64,000 bases of DNA from Fimbriimonas ginsengisoli Gsoil 348 (GTDB lineage Bacteria; Armatimonadota; Fimbriimonadia; Fimbriimonadales; Fimbriimonadaceae). Below the pieces are notes generated by a model. That model was not told where the DNA came from. It saw only the letters and a list, made by a program, of their open reading frames with translations, and did no database searches. The stretch is taken from positions 3,968,001-4,032,000 of the forward strand of contig NZ_CP007139.1 of the NCBI RefSeq assembly GCF_000724625.1, read 5' to 3'. A program made the position numbers and the translations under genes. Position 1 is the first letter of the stretch. Every line of letters starts with the position of its first letter. Shown in pieces: positions 1 through 8,641 of this stretch.

Positions 1-555
1 AAGACCTATACGATCTTACTGAATAAGCCGTCCGGGGTGGTGACGACGCTAAACGATCCGCAGGGACGGCCGACGATCGTCAAGTACATGCCCGACTACG
101 GCGTCCAGCTCAAGCCGGTCGGCCGCCTCGACATGGACACCGAGGGGCTCCTCCTGTGTACTAACGACGGCGAGTTGGCGCATCGCCTATCGCACCCTCG
201 CTACGGAGTTGAGAAGGAATATCAAGCGGTAGTGCTCGGCATTGTGGGCGAAGAGGCGATGGAGAAGCTGCGGACCGGCGTTTTCGTTGAAGGGAAGAAG
301 ACCTCCCCGGCAAAGGTGGAGCTGATCCACGCCGAACCGAAGACAAACACCACCGGCTTGCGAATCACCATCCACGAGGGCCGGAAGCGCCAGGTGCGTC
401 TGATGTGCGAAACCGTCGGACACTTGGTGAAATCGCTAAAGCGAACACGGTACGGCCCGCTGAAGCTAAAGGGAATGCGAGTTGGGGAGGCACGGTTGCT
501 CGGTAAGAAAGAAGTCGACGACCTGCGACAACTTGTCGGGTTGGAAATCACTTAG
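1..555 (+). CDS. 16S/23S rRNA pseudouridine synthase (RsuA/RluB family), 5' end outside window
   Basis: Converts a specific uridine in rRNA to pseudouridine. The reading frame is open from base 1, so the true start and the usual N-terminal S4 domain lie upstream. The visible 184 residues hold the catalytic core. VGRLDMDTEG around in-window residues 39-48 carries the catalytic Asp of the GRLD motif, and GRKRQVRLM is the conserved late motif of this family. The sequence cannot separate RsuA (16S) from RluB/RluE/RluF (23S), so no symbol is given. It converges on the next gene, with a hairpin between them. Confidence 0.93.
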   Translation, partial: KTYTILLNKPSGVVTTLNDPQGRPTIVKYMPDYGVQLKPVGRLDMDTEGLLLCTNDGELAHRLSHPRYGVEKEYQAVVLGIVGEEAMEKLRTGVFVEGKKTSPAKVELIHAEPKTNTTGLRITIHEGRKRQVRLMCETVGHLVKSLKRTRYGPLKLKGMRVGEARLLGKKEVDDLRQLVGLEIT

Positions 556-583
556 CGGCCCGTGCAAGGCTCAAATCTTGGGT

Positions 584-612
584 CGCCGTAGCCTGCTTTG
601 CAGGCTACGGCG
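584..612. terminator. Bidirectional hairpin between convergent genes
   Basis: A perfect 12-bp stem (584-595 with 601-612) and a CTTTG loop sit between the stop codons of two convergent genes. There is no T-tract on either side, so this is either a factor-assisted terminator or a dispersed GC-rich palindrome reused as one. Confidence 0.6.
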
Positions 613-628
613 CCGGAATGGCCGTTTG

Positions 629-1771
629 TCAGCCGCAATATTCCTTCAGAAGCATGTCGCCCAATTGGAAGTTGTTGTCCGAGGTTTCGACCACACCCGT
701 GTTGCAGCAGGTGAAGCAAACGGGTGTGGCGAGCAGCTCCTTCCCGATCTTCGGTTTGGTGATTACAACCTTTGTTTCCTCATCCGATTCGGAGATGACA
801 ACTTCAAAGGCCTGCTTTGAACGGACGGCTTGAGACCTGAAAGCCGATTCGGGAATGCGGTCGACGACGATTCTGGGGCCGTGGTAATTTGCCTCCGTGT
901 GTCGGTCGTGGAACACCGGTCTAATCTTGGGGAACGCGGCTCCATTGGCGGGCTTTTCGTCGGTGAGGACGGCGTTGCCCACTTCGGTGTCGCGTCCATC
1001 GTTTAGGTGCGTAAGCATGAATTGCCGGCCCTGGATGCAATCAACGATAAAATGAGCTCGCTCTTCGTCCGTAGGTTTTGGTTCGCCCTGGGGCCCTTGC
1101 ACGTCGAAGTGCAAGGTGCCAAATCGTTGGGTCTTGAAAGGAGTGGCGCCGCTCACCTCGGCGGTAAGGAGCGCGACACGCGCCGGAGTCAGTTCGCCGG
1201 CGAAGTTCGTGACCGCGATATGGGGTCTCCAATACCAGATGGTCAGCATCCTCGTAAGAACCGCGAACTCGGCGAGAAAGGCCCCGCGATTCATCATCGC
1301 CTGCTGTATTACTCCCAGTAAATCGTCAAGTGCTTTAGCCTCGGCGTGGGCGATGCCCCGATAGAGCTGCGGCGAAAATTCGAAGATCTTTCTTTCCGCC
1401 ATCACCTGGGTCACGAGCGATTTCTGAGGGTCGGAAAGCCCCGGCTGCAGGATACAGGCGATGTCCTCGTTAAAGACCCAATCCGGGTCGAAGTCCCCGG
1501 CGCCCCACTGAGTTCGCCGGTCGTCGAAGAAGCCCGTAGGATCCTCCAACAACCTGGCTAGCTCGGACCAATCTTCGGAGAAGTATTGGATTGCGTACTC
1601 TGGGTCCGGGTGTCCGAGGTTGGAGAGCTGGAACACCCCGGCGTGACCCTTGGGAATTTTGACTAGCGTTTCGAGAAACTCGGAGAGTAGCTCCCGTAAT
1701 GGCCCGGGAAAGCTTTCAATCAGCTCGTTAAGGCGAAAGGATTCGGGATAGAGGTCTTCGGGCGAGGGCAT
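629..1771 (-). CDS. Unknown 380-aa protein in an operon with the CHAT-STAND gene
   Basis: Not recognised. No signal peptide or membrane segment is visible. The last 29 residues are rich in cysteine (Cys352, 355, 356 and 379) and follow a charged stretch, so the C-terminus looks like a separate small element. The start is set by a strong Shine-Dalgarno (aaggag) before ATG at 1771. The gene lies 23 bp downstream of the CHAT-STAND gene on the same strand, so the two are almost certainly co-transcribed. By analogy with other CHAT proteases that cleave a neighbour-encoded protein it could be a substrate or effector, but that is inference from position only. Confidence 0.75.
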   Translation of the reverse strand: MPSPEDLYPESFRLNELIESFPGPLRELLSEFLETLVKIPKGHAGVFQLSNLGHPDPEYAIQYFSEDWSELARLLEDPTGFFDDRRTQWGAGDFDPDWVFNEDIACILQPGLSDPQKSLVTQVMAERKIFEFSPQLYRGIAHAEAKALDDLLGVIQQAMMNRGAFLAEFAVLTRMLTIWYWRPHIAVTNFAGELTPARVALLTAEVSGATPFKTQRFGTLHFDVQGPQGEPKPTDEERAHFIVDCIQGRQFMLTHLNDGRDTEVGNAVLTDEKPANGAAFPKIRPVFHDRHTEANYHGPRIVVDRIPESAFRSQAVRSKQAFEVVISESDEETKVVITKPKIGKELLATPVCFTCCNTGVVETSDNNFQLGDMLLKEYCG

Positions 1772-1794
1772 TGAGTACTCCTTCGTGAGGGTTG

Positions 1795-4700
1795 TTAGGG
1801 GGTGGTTGGGGGATGGAGGCGGTCTCCGGCGGCGAGGGTGGTGGCGACGGAGCGCCAGTCTCGACGGACGGTGCAGGCTTCGGCGTCGGCGATGAGAGAG
1901 GAGCCGTGGCGGGAGGCGAAATCCTCACGATATTTTCGCGCTTCGGCCCGGGCTTGGGGGGAGGCGTGGCGGGGGATCATTTCCCCGGCGACGATGGCGG
2001 CGGCAGCATCGGCGAGCTTTCCTTCTTGTTCCAAGGTGCGGGCCAACTCGAGGAGGCCGCGGACGACCGATTGGAGATGCCACAGCTCGAGCGCCTGGCG
2101 GATCAATCGGCGAGCGATGACTTCGCTACGGTAAAAGCTGCCGGCGGACCGGTAGACGATGGAGAGGCTCATCCAAATGAAGAGGGCTCGCGGCTCGGCC
2201 GGGAGATCGGCAATCAGATCTTCGGCCCGGCGTCCGGCATCGACGGCTTCCTCCTGTAACCCCCACCGGAGGGAAGCGCGGGCTTGGATAACCAATGCGG
2301 CGGCTCGGATGTGGGAGCTGATTCGAGCGCTTCCGATCTTTTCGATGCGAGCGAGCATGGCGTTTACGGTCTCGGGCTCGTCGAGCACGAGGCCGAGGCT
2401 GGCGATGTCGGTGTAGCTATCGGCAGCCATATCGAACTCGCCAATGGCTTCGCACCGTTTGGCCCGATCCAGCCAGTAGCCGGTGGCTTCGCTGGCGCGG
2501 TGTTCGCGCCGCATGCATTCGCCTTGCAAACCGCGTAATTCGATCAGTAGGTGCGGATCGTTGGAGGCGTCGGAGAGGGCGATCGGTTCGGCGAAGCTAA
2601 GGAGCAGGTCGAAATCGCTACGCAAGCCGGCTTCCAAATACCATCGCAGAATCGAACGAGCGAATTTGCGAACCAGCTCCTGATTTCGTTGCGCTCCGAC
2701 GAAGGCTACGGCGGCTCGGAAGTTGGCGGCGTCGGTCCAGAGGGCCGAGTTAGCGATTTGCCAGTGCCCTTGATCCCAGTCGTCTCGTAAACGGCTGGCT
2801 CGTCGGACGAAATACTCGGCATGGCGGAGCTGGACGGGGGCCAAAACATCGGGATCGCAATGACCTTCGACGTACTCTCGAACGGTGTCCAGAATGCGGA
2901 ATCGCAGTCCGCTGTCGGTATCGAAGGTGGAAAGCAGGGAATTCTCACGAAGGGCGGTGATACCGTCCAGGACATTGTCGGCGCCCCGGAGAACGGCTTC
3001 GGCGGCTTCCCAATCGAAGCCGCCGTGGAATACCGAGCACTCGTTCATAAGTGTGTGCTCGGCCGGGTTCAGCAGCTCAAATGAGCCTTGGACCACTTGG
3101 GCCATGTTGGCGTGCCGGTCGTTGCCGCTCCGCTGCAGCACTTGTAAGCGCTGCTGGTGGACTCGAGCGGTGAGCTGCTCGAGATCCATCGTGCGAAGAC
3201 GGCCGGCGGCGAGGATGATGGCGAGCGGCATCGCCTCGAGTGCTTCGACTAAGATTCGAACCTGCACGCGGTTCGCACGGGTGACTCGGAACGAGGATTT
3301 GGCCTGGGTTGCCGCCTGTTCGAAAAGATCGATCGCGCTTTGCAGAGGGGATCGGCCGCTGGAGACGAGGGGGCCAAGAGGGTACTCGTATTCGCCCGAG
3401 ACACCCAGAAGGCGCCGGCTGGTGACCAAGAGCTTGAATCCTGGCGCGGATCGAAGGAGACGGACGAGCAGATCCGCGTGGTCAACTAAACGTTCGAAGC
3501 AATCCAGCACCAGAAGAGCCCGGTTCCCGGCGAGGGCGTCGGAAAGGCGAGCTTCATCGTAGGCTTGGCCGTTGGGATCGAGCGCGGCACCCATGGCGCC
3601 GACCAAATCGGCTTCGCTGTGGATGGCGGTGCAGTCGATCCAGTGAGCTCCGCCTGAGAACTCGGGCGCCAGCTCTTGGGCCAATCCGAGAGCAAGCCGG
3701 GACTTACCCATTCCGCCAAGGCCGGTAATGGTAACGAGGCGAGAATCCGGACGGCGAATGCGGTCGGAGATTTCAAGTAATTCGGAAGTCCGGCCTAGGA
3801 ACGGGCGGTCTTCCGTAGGAAGACGCGGCTTGGGGCGAGCTACTCCGGCGGCGGAGCCCCTAAGCGTCAGCTCATCCGCATCCCCGTTGACGTATAGGAC
3901 CGGGGCGAACCATTCTCCTCCGCAACGGGCGAGCGCTCCACGGGCCTCGTGCACGGCTTCTGAGATTGGAGCGCAACGGACTAGGCCGCCGTAGAGCGCG
4001 GCGCAGAATTGGACGGCCGAGAAATCGGGGGTGGCGTTTTGGAATGCGACGACGGCAGGGATGCCGGTTTTCGCAAGGGTGTGGGCGAACACCTTGGTGT
4101 TGCACGCAGCGAGAACGACCAGGCTTGCCGAGACGTGTTTCGCCAATTTATCGGCGTAAAGCATATCGGCGGATCCTGGGCGGCCGGACTCAAGGGCGAG
4201 TGCGGCTCCGCTCGGTAGCTCGTTTGCATGTCCGGAAAAATGGATCAACCGATATTGGCGGCCGCTAAGGGCCTTGATGAGACCGTGTGGAGTGGCGGAA
4301 GGGAGTATGTCGACGTGGAATCCATGTTCACGTAAACCGGCGGCGATCCGCTCGGCTTCGCTGGAGACATTGGGGAGGGGTGGGTAATCGAGAGAGCCGG
4401 GATCGGCCCAAACCACGAGCGCGCAGGCGTCGGGGGTGGATTGCGCAGGGATTTGGTCGAGTTGCCGGACCCACCGGAGGCTGCCGATGGAGAGGAAACC
4501 ATGAATCATATCCCGGTGGCAGAGCCCCTCCCAGGGGATGTGCTTCGCGAGCTCGGCGGGGTCGAAGACGGCTAGTTGTATGGGACCGCGACCGGCAAAC
4601 TCCAGCAGGGATTGCCGGATCGCGCTGGGAAGAACGTAGGGAATAACCGCCTCGCTCCAGGCAACCCACTCGTCTTCGTTTGCGCTCAGAGGAGCTGAGG

Positions 4701-4839
4701 TCCGTTTCGGAAGCAGGGTGCTCTCTTCGGCGAGAATTCGCCCGGACAACTGGTCGGTAAGCGACAGATGCGTACTTTGATGGGATTGGTTAGAAATACC
4801 TACGCCTTCGGTCACGGTCAGGCGTAATCTTCGAGCCAC
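1795..4839 (-). CDS. CHAT protease / STAND (NB-ARC-like) ATPase / helical-repeat protein
   Basis: A 1014-residue signalling protein. The N-terminal part (about 90-325) is a CHAT caspase-like peptidase with the expected dyad: His204 in HFSGHA and Cys246 in LAACNT. Residues about 345-640 form a STAND-type P-loop ATPase: Walker A GLGGMGKS at 373-380, Walker B LLVLD near 442-446, and an LLVTSR motif at 470-475. The remaining ~370 residues are alpha-helical with a TPR-like pattern and probably form the sensor. This architecture occurs in bacterial conflict and programmed-death proteins, where ligand binding to the repeats drives oligomerisation and protease activation. No DNA-binding domain is present, unlike SARP/AfsR regulators. 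It starts at GTG. The 380-aa gene follows after a short gap. Confidence 0.88.
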   Translation of the reverse strand: MARRLRLTVTEGVGISNQSHQSTHLSLTDQLSGRILAEESTLLPKRTSAPLSANEDEWVAWSEAVIPYVLPSAIRQSLLEFAGRGPIQLAVFDPAELAKHIPWEGLCHRDMIHGFLSIGSLRWVRQLDQIPAQSTPDACALVVWADPGSLDYPPLPNVSSEAERIAAGLREHGFHVDILPSATPHGLIKALSGRQYRLIHFSGHANELPSGAALALESGRPGSADMLYADKLAKHVSASLVVLAACNTKVFAHTLAKTGIPAVVAFQNATPDFSAVQFCAALYGGLVRCAPISEAVHEARGALARCGGEWFAPVLYVNGDADELTLRGSAAGVARPKPRLPTEDRPFLGRTSELLEISDRIRRPDSRLVTITGLGGMGKSRLALGLAQELAPEFSGGAHWIDCTAIHSEADLVGAMGAALDPNGQAYDEARLSDALAGNRALLVLDCFERLVDHADLLVRLLRSAPGFKLLVTSRRLLGVSGEYEYPLGPLVSSGRSPLQSAIDLFEQAATQAKSSFRVTRANRVQVRILVEALEAMPLAIILAAGRLRTMDLEQLTARVHQQRLQVLQRSGNDRHANMAQVVQGSFELLNPAEHTLMNECSVFHGGFDWEAAEAVLRGADNVLDGITALRENSLLSTFDTDSGLRFRILDTVREYVEGHCDPDVLAPVQLRHAEYFVRRASRLRDDWDQGHWQIANSALWTDAANFRAAVAFVGAQRNQELVRKFARSILRWYLEAGLRSDFDLLLSFAEPIALSDASNDPHLLIELRGLQGECMRREHRASEATGYWLDRAKRCEAIGEFDMAADSYTDIASLGLVLDEPETVNAMLARIEKIGSARISSHIRAAALVIQARASLRWGLQEEAVDAGRRAEDLIADLPAEPRALFIWMSLSIVYRSAGSFYRSEVIARRLIRQALELWHLQSVVRGLLELARTLEQEGKLADAAAAIVAGEMIPRHASPQARAEARKYREDFASRHGSSLIADAEACTVRRDWRSVATTLAAGDRLHPPTTP

Positions 4840-5122
4840 AAGTTACAAGTTAAACTCCCTCAGGAAGAGTTTGCAACCGAGTCGGAGGTAAGTTTAAAAA
4901 CCTGGTGAGGTTAGCAGGTTCCCCGGTGTGATTCGGTACAGATGACACCGGACAGGTTACTAACCGGAATTTGGAGCCCGGCCATTTGGCTTCTGTGCAT
5001 CGAGATTGTGGGGAGGAACCGGGTTTCGAGCGATTTCTTTCACGATCGGCTGCCGCAAACAAGCCGACCTTTGCACGAGATACACAGGGATCAGACTTTC
5101 CTCAAAAAATGTGTATAGACGG
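4840..5122. other. Intergenic stretch upstream of CHAT-STAND; likely left edge of the phage island
   Basis: 283 bp without a gene. It should hold the promoter of the CHAT-STAND operon (minus strand). An inverted repeat of 7 bp (CCGGTGT at 4923-4929 with ACACCGG at 4945-4951) could be a regulator site. I found no tRNA fragment, and no direct repeat shared with the sequence just after 40.03 kb that would mark an attachment site. Confidence 0.3.
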
Positions 5123-5836
5123 TTATGGTCGGAGACCGTCGTTGTCTCCTTCTTCTCGGTACTTGCGCCGGCCCCGTTCTTCTCGGATCCCGACAACGTA
5201 GCCAACGATCTTCCACCCTTCGCCCGGTTTGATCTCGTCGTAGTCGGGGTTGATTGGGATGAGTACCCAGTCGCCTCGGCGCTGTTTGAGGATCTTGATG
5301 ACGTACTCGTGGGACTCGTTGCGGGCCACGGTTAAGAGACCGGCGGGCGGTTTGGGATCGGGGTGGACGAGGACGTATGCGTTGTGAGGGATGCGGCCTT
5401 CCATGCTCTCACCACGAACCCGGATGGCGAATCGATCGGGGTGGTAAAGGTCATCGCTAAACTCGACGTAGTCACCCCACTCGTCGGAGGTTTCAATAGG
5501 GAACGACGAAGCTCCGGCCGTCCCCAGCACCTTGAACAGGCGGCGACCCACGCCAGGAGTTACCGCGCCGTGGTGGGGGGCGGGGGCGTCACCTTCTCTG
5601 GGGGCGCCGGAGACGGAAGGAGGATCCTCGCGGCCACCGTCCCAAAACCAAGACTCGGGGACATCCCATATTCGCGCGAGCTTGCGCGTGACAAGGGCGG
5701 GCGGATCGGTACGGTTGCTCTCGTAGTTCGCGAGCTGATTGCGCGAAATTCCGATCAGACCGGCAAGCGCTTCTTGTGTAAGCTTGGGCCTTCGGGTCAG
5801 CCGGACGTGCCTGATTTTGTCACCGGGAGTTGCCAC
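5123..5836 (-). CDS. Phage-type repressor: XRE helix-turn-helix plus S24 (LexA/CI) peptidase domain
   Basis: Likely lysogeny regulator. An XRE HTH occupies roughly residues 5-55 (LTQEALAGLIGISRNQLANYE) and a C-terminal S24 domain about 100-230. The catalytic Ser is in RGESMEG, and the matching Lys is probably within YVIKILKQ. Such repressors dimerise on operators and self-cleave when RecA is activated by DNA damage. The frame is open to a TTG at 5875, but that codon lies inside a palindromic operator and the protein aligns better from GTG at 5836, so I use the shorter 237-aa form. It is divergent from the next gene, as expected for a CI-like switch. Confidence 0.88.
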   Translation of the reverse strand: MATPGDKIRHVRLTRRPKLTQEALAGLIGISRNQLANYESNRTDPPALVTRKLARIWDVPESWFWDGGREDPPSVSGAPREGDAPAPHHGAVTPGVGRRLFKVLGTAGASSFPIETSDEWGDYVEFSDDLYHPDRFAIRVRGESMEGRIPHNAYVLVHPDPKPPAGLLTVARNESHEYVIKILKQRRGDWVLIPINPDYDEIKPGEGWKIVGYVVGIREERGRRKYREEGDNDGLRP

Positions 5837-5863
5837 GGAATAATCATACCGCAGATATACCAA

Positions 5864-5877
5864 TTTTGTACACAAAA
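5864..5877. promoter_or_regulatory. Candidate repressor operator (TTTTGTACACAAAA)
   Basis: Perfect 6-bp inverted repeat around a central AC, in the intergenic stretch between the repressor and the divergent gene. Further TGTGTAT-like half-sites occur at about 5889-5907. Position and symmetry fit a repressor binding site controlling both directions. Confidence 0.5.
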
Positions 5878-5904
5878 CGATCAGGGCTTGTGTATCATAA
5901 GTGT

Positions 5905-5994
5905 ATGGAAAGTATCCGGCGCTCGCGTCATTGCTTTGACTTCTCCTCCGCGGGAGACGATCTCCAGAAGATCTTGGGAGGGGACGACAAATGA
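5905..5994 (+). CDS. Small 29-aa ORF coupled to the following gene (uncertain)
   Basis: ATG at 5905 opens a 29-codon frame (MESIRRSRHC...GGDDK) whose TGA overlaps the next gene's ATG (ATGA at 5991-5994). The perfect overlap suggests translational coupling. No good Shine-Dalgarno precedes it and the start sits directly beside the operator half-sites, so it would have to be leaderless or expressed from very near. It may not be a real gene. If real, its position corresponds to that of a Cro or leader peptide, but the sequence shows no DNA-binding motif. Confidence 0.3.
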   Translation: MESIRRSRHCFDFSSAGDDLQKILGGDDK

Positions 5995-6671
5995 GCTTTA
6001 GACCGGAGAGGAGGCCGATGACGGACCGTGAGTGCGATCAGGTTAGAGCTTTGGCGGGCCTGGCTGTCCTAACGGACGACGAGCGCAAAGTTGTCGCAAC
6101 GTTGGAGGCGAACCGGGTGATCAGCGCGGTACGGGCGTCGGTTTTGGCGGAGATGGTGTCTCGATACTGGCCTGCGATCGCCCCGAGACTGCATTTGCGG
6201 GTGGAGCGCGGGGGGAGGGAAGAGGCGGTGAACCTCCTAGAATTGTGGGGGTTGCGGACAATCGGGTCGTCTTTGAAGAGCGCAGGGTTACGACAGTATT
6301 CGGGCGGCAGCGCGGGGGTGGATGTGGCGGAGTACGCAATGCGCTATGTGGAGGAGACGGCGGGGTTCGACTCGGCTCATCCGGTGTTGCTGCACGTGTA
6401 CGGGCACGGGCTGCCGGCGTCGACCTTCTTCTATCGGGGGCCGGGTGAGATGCTGTCGAGGGCGTTGATTCGAATGGGATGGTTCGGGTTTATCGGCACG
6501 GCGGAACGGGAGATCCCTTCCCTCGTGGAGCGGAAGTTTGTGGAGGGGCTCACCGAGCGGTTGGCGATCCAGCCGTTTCATGTTCCGGAGCCGCCGACGG
6601 AGGAAAGCGAATGGGAGGAGTGGGAGGACTCCGAGTCTTTGCGATGGCGGGGAGTGAGGCGGTCGGCATAA
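5991..6671 (+). CDS. Unknown 226-aa phage-island protein
   Basis: Not recognised. It is the first substantial rightward gene after the repressor, a place where early phage regulators usually sit. It is mostly soluble and mixed alpha/beta in character, with an acidic, tryptophan-rich tail (EESEWEEWEDSESLRW). ATG at 5991 overlaps the stop of the preceding small ORF; a second ATG ten codons in (MTDREC) is also possible. No catalytic motif or HTH could be named. Confidence 0.7.
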   Translation: MSFRPERRPMTDRECDQVRALAGLAVLTDDERKVVATLEANRVISAVRASVLAEMVSRYWPAIAPRLHLRVERGGREEAVNLLELWGLRTIGSSLKSAGLRQYSGGSAGVDVAEYAMRYVEETAGFDSAHPVLLHVYGHGLPASTFFYRGPGEMLSRALIRMGWFGFIGTAEREIPSLVERKFVEGLTERLAIQPFHVPEPPTEESEWEEWEDSESLRWRGVRRSA

Positions 6672-6743
6672 ACTTCCCTTGAAATCAATAGCCAAAAGTA
6701 CTAAAAGGTATGGTAGGATGCCTTATCGGAGGAATAAACTACT

Positions 6744-7103
6744 ATGCCATCACCAAATTATGCACTGCACTTGAGGGAGGGTGAGCCGTTCACCGTTTCC
6801 CTCGATGTGAGCCCCTTTCCCGGAGGAGCACCGGCGGTTTTTGCGCTGTCAGTCGACGGTGTGCTCCAGCCGGGTGGGCCCGACTACAACTTGCTCGGGA
6901 ACGTGGCGAAAGCGGGCACGGTGCTCCTGATCGGGTACTGGCTCGATGGGTTTAACGCCAGCATCCCGAGCGAAGGGATCGCAACATTCGACCAGCCGAC
7001 GGGGGCAGCCACAATCATGTTCCCGGCCGGCGCGACGAACCCGATCCACGACCCGTTTACGGCCAAGGGGTTGCACCAAACCGTAATCGTGGTGACGTCG
7101 TGA
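6744..7103 (+). CDS. Unknown 119-aa beta-rich protein
   Basis: Preceded by a good Shine-Dalgarno (cggaggaa). Sequence is beta-rich (EPFTVSLDVSPFPGG, FALSVDGVLQPGG, TVIVVTS), resembling small single-domain sandwich proteins, and has no signal peptide. It is the first gene of a three-gene module (6744-10537) placed between the repressor region and the packaging genes, and overlaps the next gene by 4 bp (GTGA). Function unknown. Confidence 0.7.
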   Translation: MPSPNYALHLREGEPFTVSLDVSPFPGGAPAVFALSVDGVLQPGGPDYNLLGNVAKAGTVLLIGYWLDGFNASIPSEGIATFDQPTGAATIMFPAGATNPIHDPFTAKGLHQTVIVVTS

Positions 7104-8530
7104 GCTTCTTGATCTGGTCAGCGATGCTGCCGATGCTTAGCGGAGGAGGGGCCGACGACGGGGGAAAACCCCCCAGTTTCTTCCCGAGTCAGCTTAATTT
7201 ATCGGCGCCGGCGTCGGCAGCGTTGACGGTGCTAGGAGTTTCGACGACAACGGCAAAGCCGGTTACCAACCTGCAGCAGGCGGCTCTGTCGATCGTCAAC
7301 TCGTTTAGCAAAACGGGGTCGCTCCAAAGCGGCTTCGCTTATACGGCGCAGGAATTCAACTTGATGCCGGCTTCTAACAACCAACTCTTCCCTCATCGCG
7401 ACGCGTCGGGGAACTGGATCGATCCGAGTCGTTTCGGCCGAATCATCCGGTTCAGCAATTTCGCAGTAGCGGGAGTGAAGGGGACGGGGAAGGACACTTC
7501 CGCGAGGGCGGCGGCAAGCTGGAGTTTTGCGCCAATCGACCGAAAGGACTGGCGCTTCGATCACGAGGCGCTGGCGGCCTGGCAGGATACGGCGTCGCCG
7601 ATCGTGGCCAAGTTCTTTGAGTACGTTGCTCCAGCCAATCCAGGTTACGGCCTCAGGGTGGCCGTCGACCAAGTAAAGCGCTGGAAGGGCGTGGCGGACT
7701 ACTGGGCCACCAACCTGAAGGGGACAGATAAAACCACATTTGCCGACCTCGCCAAGAAACTCGACGAGGACGCGAGCATTATCAAGCCGGGGACTGTCGC
7801 CGAGGTAATGGATCCGGCGAAGGGGCATTCCGACGCGGAAAGGGCCGCGTGGAACGAAGCGAATACGCTGGTGCTACCGTTCGACGAAGCGAAGATGGAT
7901 GGCTACGCATCGAAGCCGATCGGAGACATCTTAACCAAGATCGAAGACACCTATAACAAGTGGCACTGGAACGACGTGAAAGCGGACATTTCGGCCGCGT
8001 ATACGTGGTTTACGCCGGACGCGAGCAGCTCAAGCCTAAAGGGGGAAGGGAAGTATGTTTTCGCGACCCTTTCAGGACCATTGTTCGAGGTATCCAGCCC
8101 GCCAGCGCCGAAAGATGCGACGTACTGGCCAAAGAGCAAGCTGTACGGCGGGGAGTTCACCCTCTTTGCGGCGGCGGCAACAAACGATCTGGCCTACGAC
8201 TCGAAGACGAATGTGTGGACGGACGGCGATTCGGTCGAGTTTGGCGCGCGGGTGCAGGGTGGGTCGGCCAACGGCGGGATGTTCGCGGAGTATCTCCAGA
8301 AGACGCTGCGACCTTCCGCCGGGGGGCACACGACGAGCCAGGCATTTCAACTTGGTTACGAGTGCAAGTTGGGCAATGGCCAGTGGTTCCAGGTGGCGGC
8401 CGGCCCGAGCACGGGCGGGCTGTTCTCCAAGGTGATCTTCGGACTCAACTTCTCATTCAACACCAGTCCCACGCGGGGATTGGACGAGAACGGGAATCCG
8501 GCGAAGACGGACTCCTCGGAGGGAGGTTAG
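7100..8530 (+). CDS. Unknown 476-aa protein of the accessory module
   Basis: GTG start overlapping the previous stop. A short hydrophobic N-terminus (MSFLIWSAMLPML) is followed by a Gly/Asp-rich spacer. The middle is alpha-helical and Lys/Ala rich. The last ~130 residues alternate hydrophobic and polar residues with Gly/Trp (WFQVAAGPSTGGLFSKVIFG, FNFS-like end), which could be a beta-barrel or surface beta domain. I cannot assign a family. Together with its neighbours it may form a surface or envelope-associated module. A perfect hairpin follows the stop codon. Confidence 0.7.
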   Translation: MSFLIWSAMLPMLSGGGADDGGKPPSFFPSQLNLSAPASAALTVLGVSTTTAKPVTNLQQAALSIVNSFSKTGSLQSGFAYTAQEFNLMPASNNQLFPHRDASGNWIDPSRFGRIIRFSNFAVAGVKGTGKDTSARAAASWSFAPIDRKDWRFDHEALAAWQDTASPIVAKFFEYVAPANPGYGLRVAVDQVKRWKGVADYWATNLKGTDKTTFADLAKKLDEDASIIKPGTVAEVMDPAKGHSDAERAAWNEANTLVLPFDEAKMDGYASKPIGDILTKIEDTYNKWHWNDVKADISAAYTWFTPDASSSSLKGEGKYVFATLSGPLFEVSSPPAPKDATYWPKSKLYGGEFTLFAAAATNDLAYDSKTNVWTDGDSVEFGARVQGGSANGGMFAEYLQKTLRPSAGGHTTSQAFQLGYECKLGNGQWFQVAAGPSTGGLFSKVIFGLNFSFNTSPTRGLDENGNPAKTDSSEGG

Positions 8531-8535
8531 CGATT

Positions 8536-8566
8536 CGGGAGGGCAAGGGTTTCCCTTGCCCTCCCG
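8536..8566 (+). terminator. Perfect 14-bp hairpin after the 476-aa gene
   Basis: CGGGAGGGCAAGGG (8536-8549) pairs perfectly with 8553-8566 around a TTT loop, 5 bp after the stop codon. It lacks a T-tract, so it is either a weak terminator or an mRNA-stabilising structure that lowers expression of the next gene relative to the first two. Confidence 0.55.
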
Positions 8567-8641
8567 ATGGTTCGAGCGACGAGATCCCCTTCTTTTTGGC
8601 GTTCCGTCGCACCGGGATTTCCTGGCGGAAAGGAAGGGAAG

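Noticed and set aside
1795-4839. SARP/AfsR-type transcription activator
   Set aside because: The ATPase and repeats look alike, but the N-terminus is a CHAT protease with its His/Cys dyad, not a winged-helix domain.
5123-5875. Start of the repressor at the upstream TTG
   Set aside because: That codon is inside the palindromic operator and adds residues not needed by the HTH. GTG at 5836 is preferred.
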